Source: VFKI01 sp033762075
GTDB lineage: Bacteria; Pseudomonadota; Gammaproteobacteria; DSM-16500
Reading direction: 5' to 3'
Length of the DNA: 6,422 nucleotides
Assembly: GCA_033762075.1 (NCBI GenBank)
Contig: JANRLY010000045.1
Location: 1-6,422, forward strand
In this document: in pieces, positions 4,904 through 6,422 of the stretch
How positions within the stretch are numbered: position 1 is the stretch's first letter
How the letters are laid out: each line of letters begins with the position of its first letter
Program-made: the position numbers and the translations under genes
Notes under the pieces: generated by a model
Seen by the model: the letters and a program-made list of their open reading frames with translations, nothing else
Database searches by the model: none
Told to the model about the DNA's origin: nothing

Positions 4904-5656
4904 ATGTTAAATCGTTGTTGCAATACTGGGTTGGGATTAAAAGATCCATTTTTAGATATCGTAGCGTCAAATCATTTAAGAAAAACAATGGATACATTTA
5001 TTGATGGGCTGATAGACGAATGGTTTGCAACGGTACCGTTTGCTAATCATTTCGAAGGAACTTCAATTCATAAAGAATACTATGTCAGAAACCTTATTGA
5101 GACAATTTGGCGGATAAGATTGCTGCGTGTGTCGGAATCAAAAGCACTGGCAGAAATCGCAAAAATAAGTCCGGTGGCTGCACAAGGTTGGGCTAATTAT
5201 GAAAAAGAAGAAATGACACATGATGAGTTGTTTGCGCATGATTTATCTGCACAAGGTGTGACAAGAAATGAAATATTAGCAACCGAGCCTTATCTATCTA
5301 CAAAACTACTTACAGGCTTTATGTCATATCTATTGGATCATGAAGGCCCGTTGGGTGTTGTTGCGTATTCTTATTTAGTTGAATATGTCAATGTAAAGTT
5401 AGAGCCTAAAAAACTGGATGCATTGAAAAAAAGCATGGGCGAAAAAAATATTCGCGGACAAATTTCTCATTCAAATACTGACTTAAATGATGACCATCCT
5501 GGAGAAGTCTGGCAAGTGATCCGTCATTTAATTCGTGGAAAAGATGATATTGAAAGTCTGTATCGATATTTAAGAGAAATGCAAACTTTGTTAGCCATGT
5601 ATTTCAAAGAGTTATATGAAGACAAGGTGCAAGGTAAGCTAAGCGAGGTCGCATGA
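4904..5656 (+). CDS. Haem-oxygenase-like (HDO) probable di-iron oxygenase/oxidase
   Basis: This is a 250-residue soluble, almost all-helical protein of the TenA/PqqC/haem-oxygenase-like fold, the usual length for single-domain members. Candidate iron ligands lie in the expected order: E103 and H106 (EEMTHDELFAHDL, 102-114), E160 (SYLVEY, 156-161), then H189, D193 and H198 in SHSNTDLNDDHPGEVW. The known family carries E/H/E plus H-x3-D-x2-H; here the last part is H-x3-D-x4-H, two residues longer. HDO enzymes activate O2 at two irons to cleave or oxidise amino acids and fatty acids (examples UndA, SznF, BesC). The substrate here is unknown. Its N-terminal MLNRCCNTGLGL contains a Cys pair. The gene follows the ferredoxin by 17 bases and overlaps the ATP-grasp start by 4 (ATGA). 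A thiaminase-like (TenA) role is less likely given the ferredoxin partner. Confidence 0.8.
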   Translation: MLNRCCNTGLGLKDPFLDIVASNHLRKTMDTFIDGLIDEWFATVPFANHFEGTSIHKEYYVRNLIETIWRIRLLRVSESKALAEIAKISPVAAQGWANYEKEEMTHDELFAHDLSAQGVTRNEILATEPYLSTKLLTGFMSYLLDHEGPLGVVAYSYLVEYVNVKLEPKKLDALKKSMGEKNIRGQISHSNTDLNDDHPGEVWQVIRHLIRGKDDIESLYRYLREMQTLLAMYFKELYEDKVQGKLSEVA

Positions 5657-6422
5657 AGACCGGCGTATTATTGCTGAGTCATTGTGGTTTTTCATTTATG
5701 GAAGACCTTGTGAAAGCCGCAGATAAATTAGGGGTGGAAAGCTTTGTGCTTTCCTCTCTACCTTTATCAAATTCCGAGCAACGATTGCAAGAATTAGCTG
5801 CACTGACACCGAATATTTCTTTATATAACGGTAGCTCATTGACATGGGAAAGTATTCGATCTGAAATTGAGCGGTTGCAGTCTTGTGGCGTCAATATCAT
5901 TGCATGCCTGAGTGTTTGGGAAGGATATAGAGATTTAATGTCGTTAGCAAATGAGCTATTAGGCCGGGAAGATATTTCAATCGATAATGTGCGATTATTG
6001 CGTGACAAATATTTACTTAGAAAACAACTCATTCAAAATGGATTAAGCAATGTATTCGCTGATATCTTGGATCATACTAATTTTGAAAATTATAAGAATA
6101 GTCACAAGAAATATTTCGTGAAGCCCCGAGTAGGAATTGCATCGTATGGTGCATTTTCTCTTGGTGAAAATGATACATGGGAAAAAATTGAATCAATCAA
6201 AAATGAAATTTTAGCTGATAAAGAATATAGATCAATTTTTACGAGTGAATTGGATTTCATATTAGAAGAATACATTGAGGGCAAAGAATATAGCTTTGAA
6301 ATAATCGCATTAGAAGGAATTCCATACATCATAGGAATACATGAAAAAATTGACTTACAAGAAAGTCATTCAACAGTTTTAGAAGCCGCCTGTGTGTCTA
6401 CTCCAATCAGCTTGTCCAGATA
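5653..6422 (+). CDS. ATP-grasp ligase, 3' end cut by the window
   Basis: The ATG overlaps the preceding stop (ATGA, 5653-5656), and GAGG at 5645-5648 supports it. The frame stays open for 256 codons to the edge. An N-terminal Rossmann-like region (KTGVLLLSH, residues 2-10) is followed by ATP-grasp landmarks: NVRLLRDKYLLRKQL (112-126, K119/R123), the ATP-binding lysine in YFVKPRVGIAS (154-164, K157), and ILEEYIEGKEYSFEI (203-217) with the paired acids and glycine. The Mg-binding Glu/Asn region should lie beyond the edge; relatives have about 400 residues. Such enzymes use ATP to make an acyl-phosphate and form an amide or peptide bond, often between amino acids (carnosine synthase, BacD and BesA types). 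It probably conjugates the substrate or product of the HDO enzyme. The amino or acyl partners cannot be read from sequence. Confidence 0.9.
   Translation, partial: MKTGVLLLSHCGFSFMEDLVKAADKLGVESFVLSSLPLSNSEQRLQELAALTPNISLYNGSSLTWESIRSEIERLQSCGVNIIACLSVWEGYRDLMSLANELLGREDISIDNVRLLRDKYLLRKQLIQNGLSNVFADILDHTNFENYKNSHKKYFVKPRVGIASYGAFSLGENDTWEKIESIKNEILADKEYRSIFTSELDFILEEYIEGKEYSFEIIALEGIPYIIGIHEKIDLQESHSTVLEAACVSTPISLSR

Noticed and set aside
4801..5004. 67-codon plus-strand frame bridging the ferredoxin and HDO genes
   Set aside because: It overlaps two well-supported genes out of frame and has no start signals.
5679..6332. Minus-strand frames over the ATP-grasp gene (5679-6032 and 6102-6332)
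   Set aside because: Both are antisense to a continuous frame with clear ATP-grasp motifs and a coupled start.
1..6422. CRISPR array, tRNA or rRNA genes
   Set aside because: I saw no regularly spaced repeats, no cloverleaf-like conserved TTCGA/GG-box combinations and no rRNA-like conserved stretches on either strand.

Overview
The window looks like chromosomal DNA of an AT-rich gammaproteobacterium, most likely Legionella or a close relative. The grounds are base composition, a LuxR-type regulator whose N-terminal part resembles orphan LuxR regulators of Legionellaceae, and an MHS-type transporter of a kind common there. This is recognition from memory, not a database result.

Left part (1 to about 1560): a scar of mobile DNA. 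The outer end of an ISL3-like insertion sequence enters from the left edge, with a GGCTCTTC-type terminus at 140 and the first codons of a transposase on the minus strand. Next comes the inactivated 3' end of a Tn5/IS4-like transposase gene (240-419, minus, in-frame TGA). A second, shorter copy of the same 3' end lies at 1511-1560 in the same orientation. Between the two copies is a 173-codon ORF of unknown function (608-1129) with a plausible promoter. Open but shifted frames follow it, so it may be the front part of a broken gene.

Middle part (1561-3096): about 550 bases without a convincing protein gene, holding a good sigma-70-like promoter (1684-1711) and a very AT-rich tract. Then comes a LuxR-family regulator (about 2117-3013, plus) with a C-terminal helix-turn-helix, whose start region overlaps an 18-codon upstream ORF.

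Right part (3097-6422): a compact divergent locus. An MHS-family transporter runs leftward. A tightly packed operon runs rightward and encodes a plant-type [2Fe-2S] ferredoxin, a haem-oxygenase-like (HDO/TenA-PqqC superfamily) probable di-iron enzyme, and an ATP-grasp ligase cut by the window end. The 257-base divergent gap carries two copies of a 19-bp palindrome (ATCCGTGTGAC...GAT) whose centres are 108 bp apart. The right copy is centred about 43 bp upstream of the predicted transcription start of the ferredoxin operon, the position expected for a LuxR-type activator.

Working model (inference): the ferredoxin supplies electrons to the HDO enzyme, which oxidises or cleaves a small, probably amino-acid-like substrate. 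The ATP-grasp enzyme joins that product, or its precursor, to another molecule. The MHS transporter moves the substrate or product, and the adjacent LuxR protein may act through the two palindromes. I do not recognise this set as a characterised pathway. It is the most likely undescribed system here, and it continues past the right edge.
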